From Tetranychus cinnabarinus (lineage: Eukaryota > Arthropoda > Arachnida > Trombidiformes > Tetranychidae): 64,000 nucleotides of DNA. The notes below the pieces were generated by a model. The model made no database searches. It saw only the letters and a list, made by a program, of their open reading frames with translations, and was not told where the DNA came from. The number at the start of each line of letters is the position of its first letter. Position 1 is the first letter of the stretch. The DNA is taken from assembly GCA_022266195.1 (NCBI GenBank), contig WHVY01000003.1:6262001-6326000 (forward strand), in the 5' to 3' direction. The translations under genes were made by a program, and so were the position numbers. This document shows positions 13,807-27,609 of the stretch, in pieces.

Positions 13807-16075
13807 GTAAGTTTAAAGTTCTCTATCAGGTAGGAATTCCCAATACACTAAAAAAGTGGTTCAGTTAAGTTCGCTATTAAATTAATTCACTCATTATGGA
13901 GAACACGTTGATCTCAATTGTTTATTTTTTATAATTGAACATTTTCACCTTTATCTTCACTATCATTGATATCTCCATCTTATCAAAATCTTTGCCACTG
14001 GAACTGAAACTTCGATTTGAAGACCGTCCATTCTAATAACATAACGTAAGTAAAAGCTAATAACCTTTACGAAGATGGGAGACAAGTTGAAATAAAAGTT
14101 TTAATATTATTTCTCTCTTCATGATAATTCCAGCTATTTTATTCATTTTTCCATTTCATCCTAATCTTTCTTTTTATTAGCCAAATCAATCCGTTAATCA
14201 ATTCGTTTCATTGTACCTTTTCTCATTTCAAAGGTATTAACTATCCTTAGCCTTGGCTTTTGCACACTTCTTTTACCATTACAGCTTAGTCTCAGTTTCA
14301 TCTCATTTTCTTGACACTACTTACTGCTAGTGGGTCAATCTTTCACTGGCTTTGTTACACCTTCACTCATAATGCTGAGAAAAACAAGTGAATTAACTTT
14401 AATTTTGTATCCATTAACTTGTCAATGAATTTCCTCTTTTCTTTCCTCAATCTCTCTTAATTTTCTCAATTTTTCGCAATCCAAGTCAAGTGAATCATCA
14501 AAATTAAATGACTTGTTTCCTCAGCTTTACTAACTCCAAGCCCTTTACTTTATTCATACCAGAGTCTAAACTTGAACCTTCGATAAAAAGAACCAAACTA
14601 AACAGAACAACGAAGTAGCAAAAAAAGAACTCGAAAAATAAATTTTCAATTGTCTAATTGCGATTCTTCAATTATTAAAACTGATACAATTTAACTGTTC
14701 TCGAATCAACACAAATCCACAAACTATTAGGATTATTAGTTACAAAATAAACATCCGCAAGCCATGAATATACGATTAAAGCAACTGGCAATTTCAGGTT
14801 AATGTTAAAAAAGAAAGAAAATAATCTTTTTTTTCACATCATGAAAATTAGTTAATACACTCGATGCAATAAAAAGAAACCAAAAGTCAATTTGTTCAAC
14901 TTTGCTTCTATTCTATCGTTCAGCAAGCTTGTTCAAATCAAACCTCAATTGCATTTTACAATTAGAAGCAAATCTTTCAAACAAAATGTAAAACAAAAAT
15001 CCAAATCTGAACCGAGCAATGAAAGGCAGAGGGAAAGTCAAAGGTAAGCAGAATAATAAATTATCAATTTAACCCAAGTTCAACTTATTAGATTATCAAA
15101 TTGAAAATGTTTCCATTTATTGACAAATTTTTCTCAACACTTTACCAAGTCTCTTGGCCAACAAAATTGTTGAAAAATTTACTTCGTTTCCCTTTTTCAG
15201 GAAGAAAAAGTAGGGAAAAATTTGATGCATTTTCCTCATCATGACAGTTTATTTATTTACTTTACATTATATCACTTACCATGCAACAGTTATCGTCTAA
15301 ATATATATTCTGATGCCATTTTCTCTGCTTTTTTCAAACAAACAACCTTTTCTCTTCTCTTCTTTGTAACCAAATAAAATTCAAGGGGAAAAAATGAACG
15401 AAAATAAGAATCAGATAATTGAATGATATTTGTTGAAGAGTTTTTTTTCCTCTTTCTTACAAACTTGCAAGTTATATCATTATCACAATTTTTTTATTGT
15501 TATTTCTACACTTTTCCATCCTTTACGTTTCAATCTTTTTCTTACTCTTTTTTTACTCTCTTATTATTTTTATTATTACCATCATTCTTTTCCCTCCAAG
15601 GCAATCCATGAGATCTCTGTGATTCCAACATTTTCTGCCATTCAGAAGTAATATTATTTACTCTTATCTCATCAACACTCTTCATTATCACTAGCATTAT
15701 CATCGTTTCGTTGCTTGAAAAAGGAAAACAGAAAGCAACTTGGAATCTATTATCTGAAACAGAGAAAAGAAGGAAAGAAAAAAGGAAGAAAAAAAAGAAA
15801 AACTTATCAACTTTCACCTCCCAGTTATAATAATGATAATAATAATAACAATAATAATAATGTTTTCTGATGAGTTAAAGTTGAAATGAAATGTAGGTCA
15901 ATAAGTTATCATTATAATGGAATGCAAAAACTGAATTAGCTGGAAAACTTTAGATAAAACTTTCATTATTCTTACCTTGAATGGTAAAAATCCCTTTACT
16001 CTTGACAATATCAATAGTAAAAAGATAAACCAAATTTCCACCCTTTTTTGCTCTACACTAGACAAGACTTGATGA

Positions 16076-16705
16076 CTGGGAGGGAAAACTATCCAACCAC
16101 AAGTCTGCGATTTTTTAATCATTTTTTCTTTTCGTCATATTTTTCCATAGAAATGGCCAAAGACTGTCCAAGCATTTCACACCTAACGATAATTTAATAT
16201 TCTTTTGTTTCCTCTACACGGGATTGGGAACACTAGAAAATATGATGACTGGGAGGGAAAATTGTCCAACCACGAGTCTGGGAGGTTCTATCATCATTTT
16301 TTGCTACTTTTCAAATCGAATGTTCGATCGCTATTCTACAAGGTATTCCAGTCAATAGGTCGTACTTTTGAAGGATTACAACCGTTCAGTCGATTCTTAG
16401 CATTTTACTTCGATCGAATACCTTTTATGCATTTAACAAGTAACAATAAATTCGCTAATTTTGATCAACAATACTTCCCTACGGTTAGCGAAAACTCATA
16501 ACTAACTGGGAATGAAAGTTATCACAAGTCTGGGAGTTTTTATTATCATGTTTTTCTTTTTCTTTTTTTGTCCACTTTTCAAGTCGAAATGGTCAATCGT
16601 TATTCTGAAAGGACAAGTACAAGTAACGATAATTTGTACCAACACTAATTTTGATTTACATTTAATAACATTTTTTTTTCTTCGCTTGGGATTGTTAACA
16701 CTAGA
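16076..16705. repeat. three diverged tandem repeat units
   Basis: Three units begin near 16076, 16249 and 16506. Each starts with a CTGGGAGGGAAAA-like or CTGGGAATGAAAG motif, followed within 15-20 bases by an (A/G)AGTCTG core. Later shared blocks include a CAAATCGAAT/CAAGTCGAAA segment and a GGGATTGGGAACACTAGA/GGGATTGTTAACACTAGA segment. Spacing between units is about 170 and 260 bp, so there are internal indels. No coding frame is shared. It looks like an old, diverged local tandem duplication. Confidence 0.6.
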
Positions 16706-19700
16706 ATTAATACAATTTTGTTTACTTATCCTACTATTTAATGTTATATCTTTATTACTTTTATATTATCATTATTATTTTTCCTTCTTCCTCACCAAAC
16801 TCATTATTTAGCTCATCATTGTCATGATAACATTACATTATCATGTTTACTGCTCTTATTCATCGAGAGAGATATTCATTGTTCTTCAATTTTATCATTT
16901 TACTTGTTCCTTCCCTTTTTGCTTTCCCATAACAGCACATAAATAGTCTCAACCACTTAGATTTGTTTTCCTAATTTCATTCTCATCATTTGATCCTCTT
17001 ATTACATGATATAGTATTTTTTTCTCCTTCCCTGTAATCATCTTTCCTTTAAGCTGTAAATGCCTTCAGGGTGCATTACGTTGCCATTTTTGGCCAACTT
17101 TTTCCTCTCATGATTATCTATCCGTCAGTCCATTTACCTTTTTTTGCTCTTCGCTCTTTGACTTTACTTTTTTATTGCTTCTCCTATTTTCTTATTAGAA
17201 TCAATTGAGCGCAACACTGGGAATGATAACGAAAATGATAATAAACGTTGTAAATAGCTGGGAGTGGAAAAGAAGAGTAAATGCAAAGAGAAAGAGAGAA
17301 ATGATGAAGATGAGGAAAGATAGTTGAGAGCCAAAAGGAAGTGCCAAATTGGTAGTAAATAAGCATCGATAGAGCAACAAATTCATCTCTAGATTACCAT
17401 GTTAAGTATCATGTGCCGTGAAAAATGATTGAAAAAGGAGCAAAAGCAAGTCGAGATAGAAAAGCAATTTTCAATAATGCAATTTTCTCAATCAAGGATT
17501 ACATGAATCACAATCAATTAACATTTATACCGATATTTATCATGCTCATTAGACAAGCTCATTTAAAGTGCTCCATGAATTAACAAGGTTTACTCTGATG
17601 GAGTGAAAATTGTTGATTACAAAAGTTGCCTCCAAGGTAAACCAATTCCAAGTAAATAATCTCTCATCTTGCAGTCGTTTAATAATACTTTGCACATTGA
17701 ACCTCTCAATGATTCGCTGGCAACGAAAAATGTCAATAAATAAAGAAAAGAGCAATTTTCTTATCCTTCCACTTTCACTCCCAGTACAACTTTTCTCATA
17801 GCGTTCAAGTTTATTTTAAATATCAGCAGACTATTGACTTTACAAGTGACGTCGTTGGCTTCAGTGGACTTTGAATACTCCCAATGAAATGCACATCTTA
17901 CAGTTTCCTACTTTAATTGAATCATCAAAGTTGCTCAGAATAATTTTCAACTCCCAAATGAAAGGGAGTGAAAAGTGAAATAAAAATCGCAAGAGAAAGC
18001 ATGATCGAAAAAAAGGGTTGACCAAGAATTCGAATCTACCTTTACAATGAGCGACTTTTATGTTTAAATTAATATCGCATTATACTCATTATCCCATTGT
18101 TCAATGGTAATAAAGTTTAATTGAATCCTTTTTTGCACCAAATTCAACTTGCTTTCCTTTGCCATCTTTTTCACCTCATCTTCATCTTTATTCAACCATT
18201 TTTTATCTCTTCTTTCAACCTTCAAGAATTAACTTGCACACTTGTAATTACAACTACTGTTGATGGATAATTATTGCCATTGCTTTCCCTCTCTCTCTCT
18301 CCTAAACATAACTCTAAAAACTCTTTGAGTCGAGAAGAAAAAAACTCATGAAAATATAATTCCAATGATAACAGGGAAGGAAATTTATTTTCATGTATAT
18401 TTATGCAACCACTTTTACTGCTTTCATTCCCTGTCATTTGCCTTTCCTTAACCTTTCATATTTGCTTATGCATTTTCTGTTCATTTCAAAGACTTACAAC
18501 TTTCCAACAGCAAAGGGTGAAAACATTTGCTCTCTTCAAATGAAGACAATAATTTTAATAAGAAGAAAAGTAAATGATGAAAAGGATTAAACGTAGCAAA
18601 ATAAAGGAGAAGCTTAATAATGTTAATCCATGTGATCGAGTTTTAATATCTTTAAAAACAACGGATTAACTGTTGGAACATTAAAAGAAGGGAAAAATTG
18701 AATTTTCAAACTTTTTCCAAAACTCCAAACTCCAAACCAATTTCTCTCATTTGCTGATCAAATTTTGTTCCCTTTCTCCTTGATTTAGGCAACAAATTTG
18801 AGTTTCAATTAGCAAAAGGTAAATGCTCATGTTATGCACAAAACAAGAGTTAATTTGCTTTATCAATTTCCTCTCTTTGTTTTTACCAATTGAAATGTTT
18901 CGAGTTTGCTTCCTGAATCTGGGCTTGATGAAGCCAATTAAATATCATTGTAACTGTCAATTGTTTTCCTGAGCAACATTCAAACAGCTTTATCCATTCT
19001 CACCTTTTGTGAAACCAATTACAGATTTGACTTCCTTTCTGCTCCTTTTGTTTTCCTCTTTTTATCGTCCTCATCATTGCGCCTTTTCTCGTCCATCGTT
19101 CATCTTCTTTTCCCTTTTTGTCTCTCTTTCATTGTCAACAATTTTCACAGACAGTTCTTCTTGTTTGACCCTAATTCAGTATTGACTTGAGATTTGTTCA
19201 TTTTATTGTTAATCTGTGAAACAGGGAAAAGTGACTGAACCAAGCTCAACCAAAGGTTTAACCTTTAAGGAAGAAGGCAAAATGGCAAAAAAAAATACTA
19301 AATATTGTCAACATTGAAAGGGATTCAAGATTAACAGATTCACATGTAAGGTTTAGTTTTGCCGTTGATTTCACTTTTTGTTTTCATAATCATAATCATG
19401 TATTAAAGCTTGTTTATCCTTGAGAACAAGATTCAATGTTGAATCAAAGTTGACCAGAAAACTGGTTCAACTGGGATTGAATGCTTCAACTGAATCAAGT
19501 GAATTAGAAAGGGTTAATATTATCTTTCAAATGTCATTGGAAATGAAAAATTTTGCTTCAGAGGTAAAAGACAGATTTTGATGTTTCTAAATCAATTTTC
19601 AGTCGAGATTCAAGTTAATCTCATTTCTTTTCTTCTCATCAATTTTCTCTCTCTCTCTCTTTCCCAATAAGATGGTTTATCATGTTTGATTATCGTGTAT

Positions 19701-20984
19701 CATGCATGCTACTGACAAGAACAGAAAATTTATCAATTGATCAACTTGAATCATCAACTTTCGTTTTTACTCATTTTTCCATTTTCTACTCAATTCCTTG
19801 TTCATCTCATCACGTACACAATATTGTTGGTTTATCAACGAGTCGAGTTGGTTTTCGATTCTCTAGACACTTTCATTTTTCCAGATTCCAATTCTGCTAA
19901 TTGATCAATTTTTTCCTGATTAACTGTCACCTTCAAGGTCAAAACTTGCAGCTCAATTAAGAGATGAAAAATTGAATGATTTGGAGTAAAAAAGATTTAC
20001 TTTTTTTTGGTTAAAAAACAAAATGTTTATTGTAATAATGTTCATGTCAACCTCCAACTTTGACTTTGACAGAATTTTCATTTGCCTTCTTCTTTCAACT
20101 AAATCTCTATTTATTTCCATTGTTATTCATTCCATTCAAGTTCAATGTTCTTAACATGAAAAACTTTTGAAACTTTTTGCCTTTCATTGAGAAATGTAGG
20201 AAATGAGGAAAAAAGAAAAATTTGTTTTCATTTTTGCCTTTCTTTAAATTTTTCATTTTTTCCCTCTTCTTCTACACTATATTTATCTATTTACCAACAA
20301 TTTAGTTTCACTTTATTTGGACCTAATCCACAGGAGATTTTTTCATTCCCGAACAAAATTCACTTTTTTGTATTTATTTTATTTCCAAGTCAATCTCGAT
20401 ATTTTACCCAAACTTATATTTTACTTTTAGCCAACTTCAATCTTTTCCATGTTACAATTTTATCCTTTTCATCATCATCATCATCATATGTTTCCATTTC
20501 ATTTGGCAATTTTTTTAATCGAATCTGTATTACACACGATTGCTTCTCCATGTGAGTTTTGCAATTTTCATCAAAATAATCACTTTAAATGACTCTTTTT
20601 AAGTAAACTATTGAAAGGAAGTAGAATGAAAAAGTTGCATTTTTGTTGAAAATTATTAATACATGCCTCTGACTTGTCTTTACTGGAAATAAAGTTGAAA
20701 CCTTTATACAAGTTTCAAGTTTCATCGAGTTTGTACACTTTCAACGAGCATTAGAAAAAGTTGATTGCAAGCAACTAAAGGTAACTAATGGTGGATAATG
20801 TAAACGTAAAAACCTTTAAATCTAATTATCTTGCCCCTCCAAAAAAGCTGCAATTTTTCTCTTTAATCATGATTCTTCAATTTATTGATTCATCAGCCAA
20901 ACAAATGAAATAAATTATCAAGCAAAATGGTGATCATCAAAAATGGGTGAAATCTTTCTTTTGATGAAGAAGATAAAAACTAAG
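16706..20984. other. non-coding region
   Basis: Poly-pyrimidine and poly-purine low-complexity DNA with an ATC run near 20466-20486. Open frames are short and Phe/Ser/Leu-rich shadows of T-rich tracts. No gene or RNA gene is supported. Confidence 0.5.
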
Positions 20985-21161
20985 GAAATCTACTAGAAGT
21001 TGGATTCTTGGATGAAAACTCAAAGGAAACAGCAGTGGCCGTATTACAGACATGCAAATCGATAGTTTTCATCAGCTTAAGCTTGTCTATCAGAGGTAAG
21101 ATTATACTAATCTTTTCATCTCATTAAAGATTCATCTCAAACCATCTACATTACCATGTAA
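20985..21161 (+). CDS. possible last two exons of an unrecognised gene (partial)
   Basis: A candidate exon 20985-21095 follows an AG at 20983-20984, is open in one frame (ETAVAVLQTCKSIVFISLSL in the middle) and ends at a good donor, AGAG/GTAAGA. After a 34-bp gap, a second candidate exon starts at 21130 behind TTTTCATCTCATTAAAG, keeps the frame and ends at TAA 21159-21161. A 34-bp intron is unusually short, which lowers confidence. An AATAAA at 21367-21372 could be the poly(A) signal. The peptide has a hydrophobic C-terminal part and no recognised domain. Upstream exons were not found. It could also be a decayed fragment. Confidence 0.25.
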
Positions 21162-21366
21162 TGAAAAACCCAAAAAAGCATGAAGACAATGGAATAAATG
21201 CGAATAAAGAGTTACGATTGAGTCCAGTTTTATTTCAATGCGTAGAGTCGCGGAAATTTTCAATTTCCGCCTTTCAGTTCCTAACACTTTGCGGTACCTA
21301 CAAAATCAGAATCATCTGTATGTGTTCATTTCAACGCTTCAAAATGCTTCTTTGTTGTTGGTCATC

Positions 21367-21372
21367 AATAAA
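21367..21372 (+). promoter_or_regulatory. candidate poly(A) signal
   Basis: AATAAA about 205 bp after the TAA of the candidate terminal exon at 21130-21161. It is meaningful only if that exon is real. Confidence 0.25.
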
Positions 21373-21429
21373 ATGTATAAATATATAAAGCAAAAAGATT
21401 TCAATACCGATTTTTTAAAAAACGATTTG

Positions 21430-22075
21430 AATTTTTGAATTTGAACTTCATCGAAGGCATAAGGCTCGAATAGTTTGATTCGCTTGTTTGTGGGGCGCCG
21501 TTTTTGGGTGAAATATATTTACTCGGGCGGAAAACCATCCTTGATGAATGTTGATGCACTCATACTGTATAAGCTCGGTAAGCTGTGGTAGGTGAAAGCC
21601 GCAAGATAATTGTACTTGGTGGGAAAATAAGGGTCAGGGAGAAACCGTAAATGGATTGGGGTGATTGCAAACGAGTAATCGGGTTATTCTTAACTCATGA
21701 TCAAACACATGATCAAAAGTTTCACAACCTTACCTTTTAGTTAAGAGAAAACAAATAATAAAACAAAATAAGTTTTCCCTTCTTTCCGTCGTTGGCTTCT
21801 CTTCCTCCCCTCTCCCTTTCCCTTAAAATAGTCGTCTAATATACAAGCTCCTCCGCTTTCAGCCTGTATATCATACGTAACCACTTAGCATATCTCGAGA
21901 ACGTTTGGTGCTACAAGCCTCAGACTTAAACCATGAGCTTTGGTAGATTGACTAACCATGAATTTTCAAGGGTTTCACATTTGTTGCCTTTTCTATAATC
22001 AGTGGTAGGAACCCATTTCGGAGCCCCAGGACAATTCTTTGAACAATCTTTATTCAGCCATGGTTTCTTAACCTG
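21430..22075 (+). pseudogene. coding-like, less AT-rich patch; decayed gene or unresolved exons
   Basis: Composition changes here: GC rises and several stretches read as plausible protein. One frame at about 21457-21590 is open for about 40 codons (it includes RRFWVKYIYSGGKP) and meets a GTAAGC donor-like site. Another at about 21655-21740 reads MDWGDCKRVIGLFLTHDQ before a stop. An exon-like block at 22003-22075 has a very good acceptor (TTTTCTATAATCAG), a single open frame containing GTHFGAPGQFFEQSLFSHGF, and a CTG/GTAAAT donor. I could not join these into one frame and recognise none of them. They may be exons of a real gene, or remains of an old gene or mobile element. Confidence 0.3.
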
Positions 22076-25000
22076 GTAAATTTTTGCATGTAATTCTTAA
22101 AAAAGAGATCGGCTTTAAACATTATAAACTAATTTTGAGTAAAAATAACTCACCTTCACGCGCGGACTCGGCCTAAGTTTGCCCGCCTAAATTAAATAAA
22201 TTCAAAAATTTTGCCAGCATCCATATCATTCCTGGATACATAATGTTTTCCAAATTCAACATTTATCCTAAAGCATTAGATGGATTTCGGCCTTGACAGA
22301 GATCAGGAGGTTTTCATGTCGATAACGCTGAAATAGGAGCGAAAAAAATATTAAATTCACCATAATCAAATTTTTGTCTCTTTTGCTAATTCAGTTTGTA
22401 ATTTATAAGCCCATCTATATTCAGCTTGGAAATGCTTGTTGGCATTTAGATATTTGCGTCGAAGTATTACATAAAAGAAGCAAGACCTTCAAATACTCCT
22501 CAAGGTCAGAATCGATTTTTTTAAAATGATTAAAGTCCACGCAACACTCCGCAACAAGTTTTAAACATTCTATACAAGCCTTAACTAAGTTTATTCAGGG
22601 AGTAAGTTGTTTACCAAAAGGAGATTGTCAAAATGGCTAAGCTGATAAATCAGTTTAAGATGAAGGGTTGGAGTTTTTGGGTTCTTTTCCGTTCCCTTTT
22701 TGTGGAGGAGAAGCATCTATACTACTCACAATATTTACTACGAAAGCACGCAATAGCAAGCAACCCTAAACTTGCAGATTATTTTACCAGGCTATAATGT
22801 TGAACTGCCCTGAAATTAAATTTTTCGACGTTAAGTCGTAGAATTTCATCATTTTAGATGAGGAAATCAACTTCTTGAACTGTATAATTGTCTTCAAAAA
22901 TGCACAAATTTAGGATTAAATGGAACTTAGAAAATTTCTCAATTCGTAAATGCTTTCTAAAAATGAAACAAGTGTTAGAAGAGGAAAAGTATGAAACAAA
23001 ATTTACTTACAAGCAAATAATTTGCTGACTTTTGGTTAGTCACAGACTCATTCATTCATCTATCCTTGAGCACTTTCTTGAGTGAATATTTTCTCTTGTA
23101 GCATTTAAACACTTCCTCAACAAGAAAAACGAATTCATGTTAAATGAGTTAAAATAATGTTGATTTTTTTATTCTCTCCTTTTCTATTCTCTCATACTCT
23201 CTTCATTTATTTCTTACTTTCGGCCATTTCACGGCGTAATAATAAAAAATGCTTTACTATTTTCATTTCTTTGCATTATCCGTTAACCACCAACTAAATT
23301 GCCATCAAGATTGGCCATGGAAATACCATGATTAAACATCATGTTTACCATATAATAAAAACATTCAAAGCAAAGAATACGTCCAATTTCACTCATTTGA
23401 CTTTCTTTGCGTCTTTTTGTTCATCAAACCCAAATATTAATGAATGAGTTTTTGCGACGATTTCTGATGCTTCATTTGATGCATTCATGATTTTCATGAT
23501 GCTTAAGCTATCCACCAATCTTTCGTCTCTTAATAAATCAAGATAATTGTTTTGCTTTTTCATTTTTCTTTACAAACTTGCTTTTGCCTGCTTCATCCTC
23601 ATCATGTTGAAGCCTCAAACTCAATTGGTAATTGCCTCAAGTGATTAATGATAAAAGCTGATCTTATTTACTGTAAATATTAGCAAAGTTTCAAAGTCAC
23701 TGTCCATCAACATCAGATCAAGAAGATCAGTAAATTTCAATGTTTAACTTCCAAATTGTCGAGTTCGTTTACAATTAATTGCAAATAGTCTTTCATGGCG
23801 ACACTTGATGTTCCTTCAAATTAACCCTCAAACTGAGAATTTCATTTCTCAGAAAAGTTCCATTCTTCTCAGCTCATTTCACTTTTAATTGTCCAACAAA
23901 TCTAACAGAACATATTCACATGGACTGAATCATGAATGTCTCATAAAGGAAACAGAATAAATCACTGAAATCGAGCCTAATCGAGCTTCAGTAAATAAAC
24001 TATGAAACTAAATTATGATCTTTTCATTTCAAGATAAAGTGAATGTTCAATTCTCAATATTTATTGCGCTCCAGTTTCACTAGCAAATCGCCAGTCAAAG
24101 ATTTTTTTATCTCTCTTCTAAAGTTTTATTAAATTTTAAAATTATCTTGAGGCCTTCCATTTATTCAACCAATTTATTTACCTATGAAAATGATGGTTGA
24201 AAACAGTTGGAATCTGATCATGTTTTTGTAACATTGAATAGTGTTGAACAAGAGGGGGAAATAGGAAGAGTAAAAGTAGTTCAACTTGAGGCAAAAAACC
24301 AAGAAATATTATTTATAATCATTTTATTGGATGACATTGAACAGAACAGTTTCATGTGAAGGAAAAAAATTTAATTATTGACACACCCAATTGTGTTTAC
24401 TATTTCTTTTTTTCTTCTCTCATATTATTCAATAGCAACATGAATGATAAAAAATAATAATAGCGAGCAAAACTGGGAAGGTAAAGAAGAGTTTTTAACA
24501 CTATAATTGGTTATATTGAGTATGAGATGGAACCAATTTCCAATTGAATGAGGAAAAGGAAAACTTGAAAGTAAACCCTGAAGGTACAATTTTCTGGTTC
24601 ACTTTGTAGTTTCGAGTGAAAATCAAAAGCAAAATTGTTTGGGAATCAAGTTATTTCGTCGAAAGGAATTGAACATAGCGACAACAACAAAATCTGCCAA
24701 AATTGAAAATAAAGTTCAACTCATGGAATCCAAAAACTTTCATTTCATCTTCAGGAGAAAAGCTCAGCATTCAGTCTTTGCTTAGATAACCATTCCAATC
24801 TTTTCCATGTTAATTTTCCTTCGAAATTTCGTTCCATGGCTAGTTCAATGTCAATTCTTCTTTCCAATCCAATTTCTGCTTTTCAGTTTCTCTGATTTTA
24901 GTTTCAAAGTTTGCTACGAAAAACATCGAGAAATTCCAGAAATGATTTGTTCATTGAAAGATATTGTTGAACAGTTTAATTCTTAGCTTGAAAGCGATGA

Positions 25001-27330
25001 TTTGGATGCTTCGAATGACGAAATTCTCAAACGAAAAATTGCTGATAAACATTGAAATTTTGAGAAAAGTCAACTTGACCAAAGAATAAAAAATAGAGAA
25101 TTAGAAGAAACTTTGAAAAAAGAATTGATTTTCATGAAATTTTAAACTTTTCATTTTCCATGATTTATTCAGAAATGCAAGTTGAAAGTGCCTTTCATCG
25201 AAAAGTTGAGCAACCTTTTGTTCACTCGTCATTTCACTAATGACACCAATGATGATAATGGGCAAAAGAAAATGTTGAAAATTGATGGACGTAAAAGACT
25301 GTGAAAATGGCCTTATTTATCGATTCAACTTTTGTCTTTCATTTCATGCCATTTGATCAGATATTGACAATTGTCAAATCATCAGATTACCCACAGAAGC
25401 AAGCAGTGAAAAAGAAGAAAAAAAGGTTGCCAGAAAAAAGCAGAAGAAAAAGAAGAAGAAAGTAAAAAAAGAAAAGGAAAAGAAAAAAATGCATAATAAT
25501 AATGATCTGAATAAAGATTGGCAAACATGGATTCAGTTCATTTACTTGAGGCCTTTTTGCTTTTGTTTTTAATACCATGTAAAGAAAGAGGACTTGACTT
25601 GCTTCCCTTCAACCTTACCCTGTCTCCTGATTCCCTTTTTATCCGCCTTCTCATATTCATCATCATCCTTTCATCAGCCATCTCATACCAAAGGGTGGAG
25701 GCTTTTTACCTCACTATTCACTCACTCACTTTGCCTTTACTTGAACGCATCTGATGACACCATGATATTCATTTGATCTCACGCCCTGCAATGAAATATT
25801 AGACTTTTTTCCAAGATTATTTCTCTTCTTCTTCTCTTCCTTAAAAGTATTACGAACTACAAGAAAAAGAGCAAAAATGAAGAGAGAAAAGACGAAGCAA
25901 AAAAGTTCTCTACGATAAAGAAGCCAAAAGTTCGACTTATGCATTTTCTTGTCTATAACTTATCCAGTCCTTTATTTACATCATTATTTTTGGTATTTTT
26001 TCACTCCCAGCACCAGACTGCAACTTTTTGTTTCATTTTTTGCTTCTTCTTCTGTCTTTGCTTTTCGATTCTTCTTCTTCTTTTCCATGTAAATTGGTGA
26101 ATAGTGATTTTCAGTTGGGTCATCAGCAAGATCATCATCAACCTGATCATCAACAACACCATCATCGACAACAACAGCTTCATTGTTTGTGATTGTTAAA
26201 ATGATAAAGTGTTTTGCAATGGAAAGAGAAAGGAAAAAGGGCAAAATGCGATTCTTTGAAAAAAAAGTAGAGCAATCCTTGATCGTTATTATTCTGGACA
26301 AAGAAAAGTTTCCCTTTTTTTTGTGCCTCAATAATGCATTATTATTATTTGCATCCATAGATGTCGAGGTCAAGGAATGAATATTGATAGATGATAATCT
26401 TGGAAATGATTGATTTTGCAGAGTTGAACAGCTCAAAGGAAAAGTCCAAAAGTTGCATTAATAAACTGGTTTATAATCACTTTTTTCGTGTTATTATTAT
26501 TCGTTCAACCTCCATAATTATTCAATGGCAATTTAATTATCTTTATTGTTATCTGTGACTTTGTTTGCTCTTTTGGTTTCATCATTTTACCATTCAACTT
26601 TTTTCTCCTCTCTTCATGGGATTCAAGTTTGATTTGTTTGCTTTCTTCTTCTTCTTTTTCTTCTTCCCTGTCTTTTCCCTGTTATATTTTATTTACTTCA
26701 TTGATTGTTCATTTCTACCGATTCTTTCTCTCTCTTCATTCAAACGCTTTTTTAGTTTTTGTGTTAAATTGGCTGGTAAAAGATTAGAGATTATTATTGA
26801 GGCTGGGAATGGAAAACGAGAAAAAAAGCAAATAATGAGAAGAAGAAGAAGAAGCGATAAGAATATCAAACAATCAGTTATTGAGCAATTAACGATTTAA
26901 TCAATTAACTGACAAGTTGATTTAGGATGAGAGTTGATTGGTAAAGTGAAAAACAAACGGATAACAACCAGAAGAAAAAAGAAGAAGCAAAAGGCAAACA
27001 AAAAAGGCAATTGATGAGACTGAATGAGTGAAAAATGTTAACATGAACTGCTAATGAACTGGAAAGCAAAACTTTTCTGCATTTTTTTCCTTCTTCTTCT
27101 CATCAATCTAATAGAATATAAAGTTGTAAAAGTTTTTAAAGGTTGAGCTTTTGTTTTCCTTTTCGCTTAAATTTGGTAAAACAATCTATTCTCACAGCTT
27201 TACTCATGGAATCCATTTCAGGCAAAAAGTAAATGAGACAAAAAATTGAATCCAAGTTTACATTTTAAATTTTCAAATCATTTCAATTTTCAATGTAAAT
27301 AGAACATGTTTTCTCGCATAATTGGACCGT
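22076..27330. other. non-coding region
   Basis: The first few hundred bases (to about 22.9 kb) continue the less AT-rich composition. The remainder is ordinary AT-rich low-complexity DNA. A 78-codon frame at 25518-25754 is hydrophobic but lacks a start context or partner exon. A 150-codon minus frame at 25984-26436 is generated by AAG/ATC repeats. No gene is supported. Confidence 0.5.
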
Positions 27331-27543
27331 TTACTCAATGTTTGATTCGTTTAGGCCAAAAGATTGAAACATCAAGAGAATCGATCGAAAAAGTGATTCT
27401 CCATGAAATTTTTCAAATTTATGTTCAAGAACAATTCTATTCAATTGGGTCAAACATTGCGCCGAAAAATATCGCTTCATAGCAACGAAAATCAGCTGAT
27501 GGACTGATAAAGTTGATCTTAACGGTAAAGTAATTTCGCTCAT
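27331..27543 (-). CDS. small unrecognised protein, 70 aa, divergent partner of the 27.6-kb gene
   Basis: An ATG-started frame of 70 codons (MSEITLPLRSTLSVHQLIFV...) with balanced composition and no low-complexity bias, unlike the shadows around it. It has a central stretch rich in Phe/Leu/His and no signal peptide or clear membrane helix. The start lies 66 bp from the ATG of the gene on the other strand, in T/A-rich DNA, so both could be driven by one bidirectional promoter. No family is recognised. It may continue through splicing beyond the TAA, or it may be the first exon of a longer gene. Confidence 0.45.
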   Translation of the reverse strand: MSEITLPLRSTLSVHQLIFVAMKRYFSAQCLTQLNRIVLEHKFEKFHGESLFRSILLMFQSFGLNESNIE

Positions 27544-27609
27544 TTAATTATTGTTTTTATTAAATTTTATTTTTTTAACATTCTTTCAATTTAAGAAATA
27601 AACTAAACC

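Noticed and set aside
25984..26436. 150-codon minus-strand frame
   Set aside because: Built from AAG and ATC microsatellite repeats (Lys/Glu and Asp/Val runs), no start context or homologue recognised.
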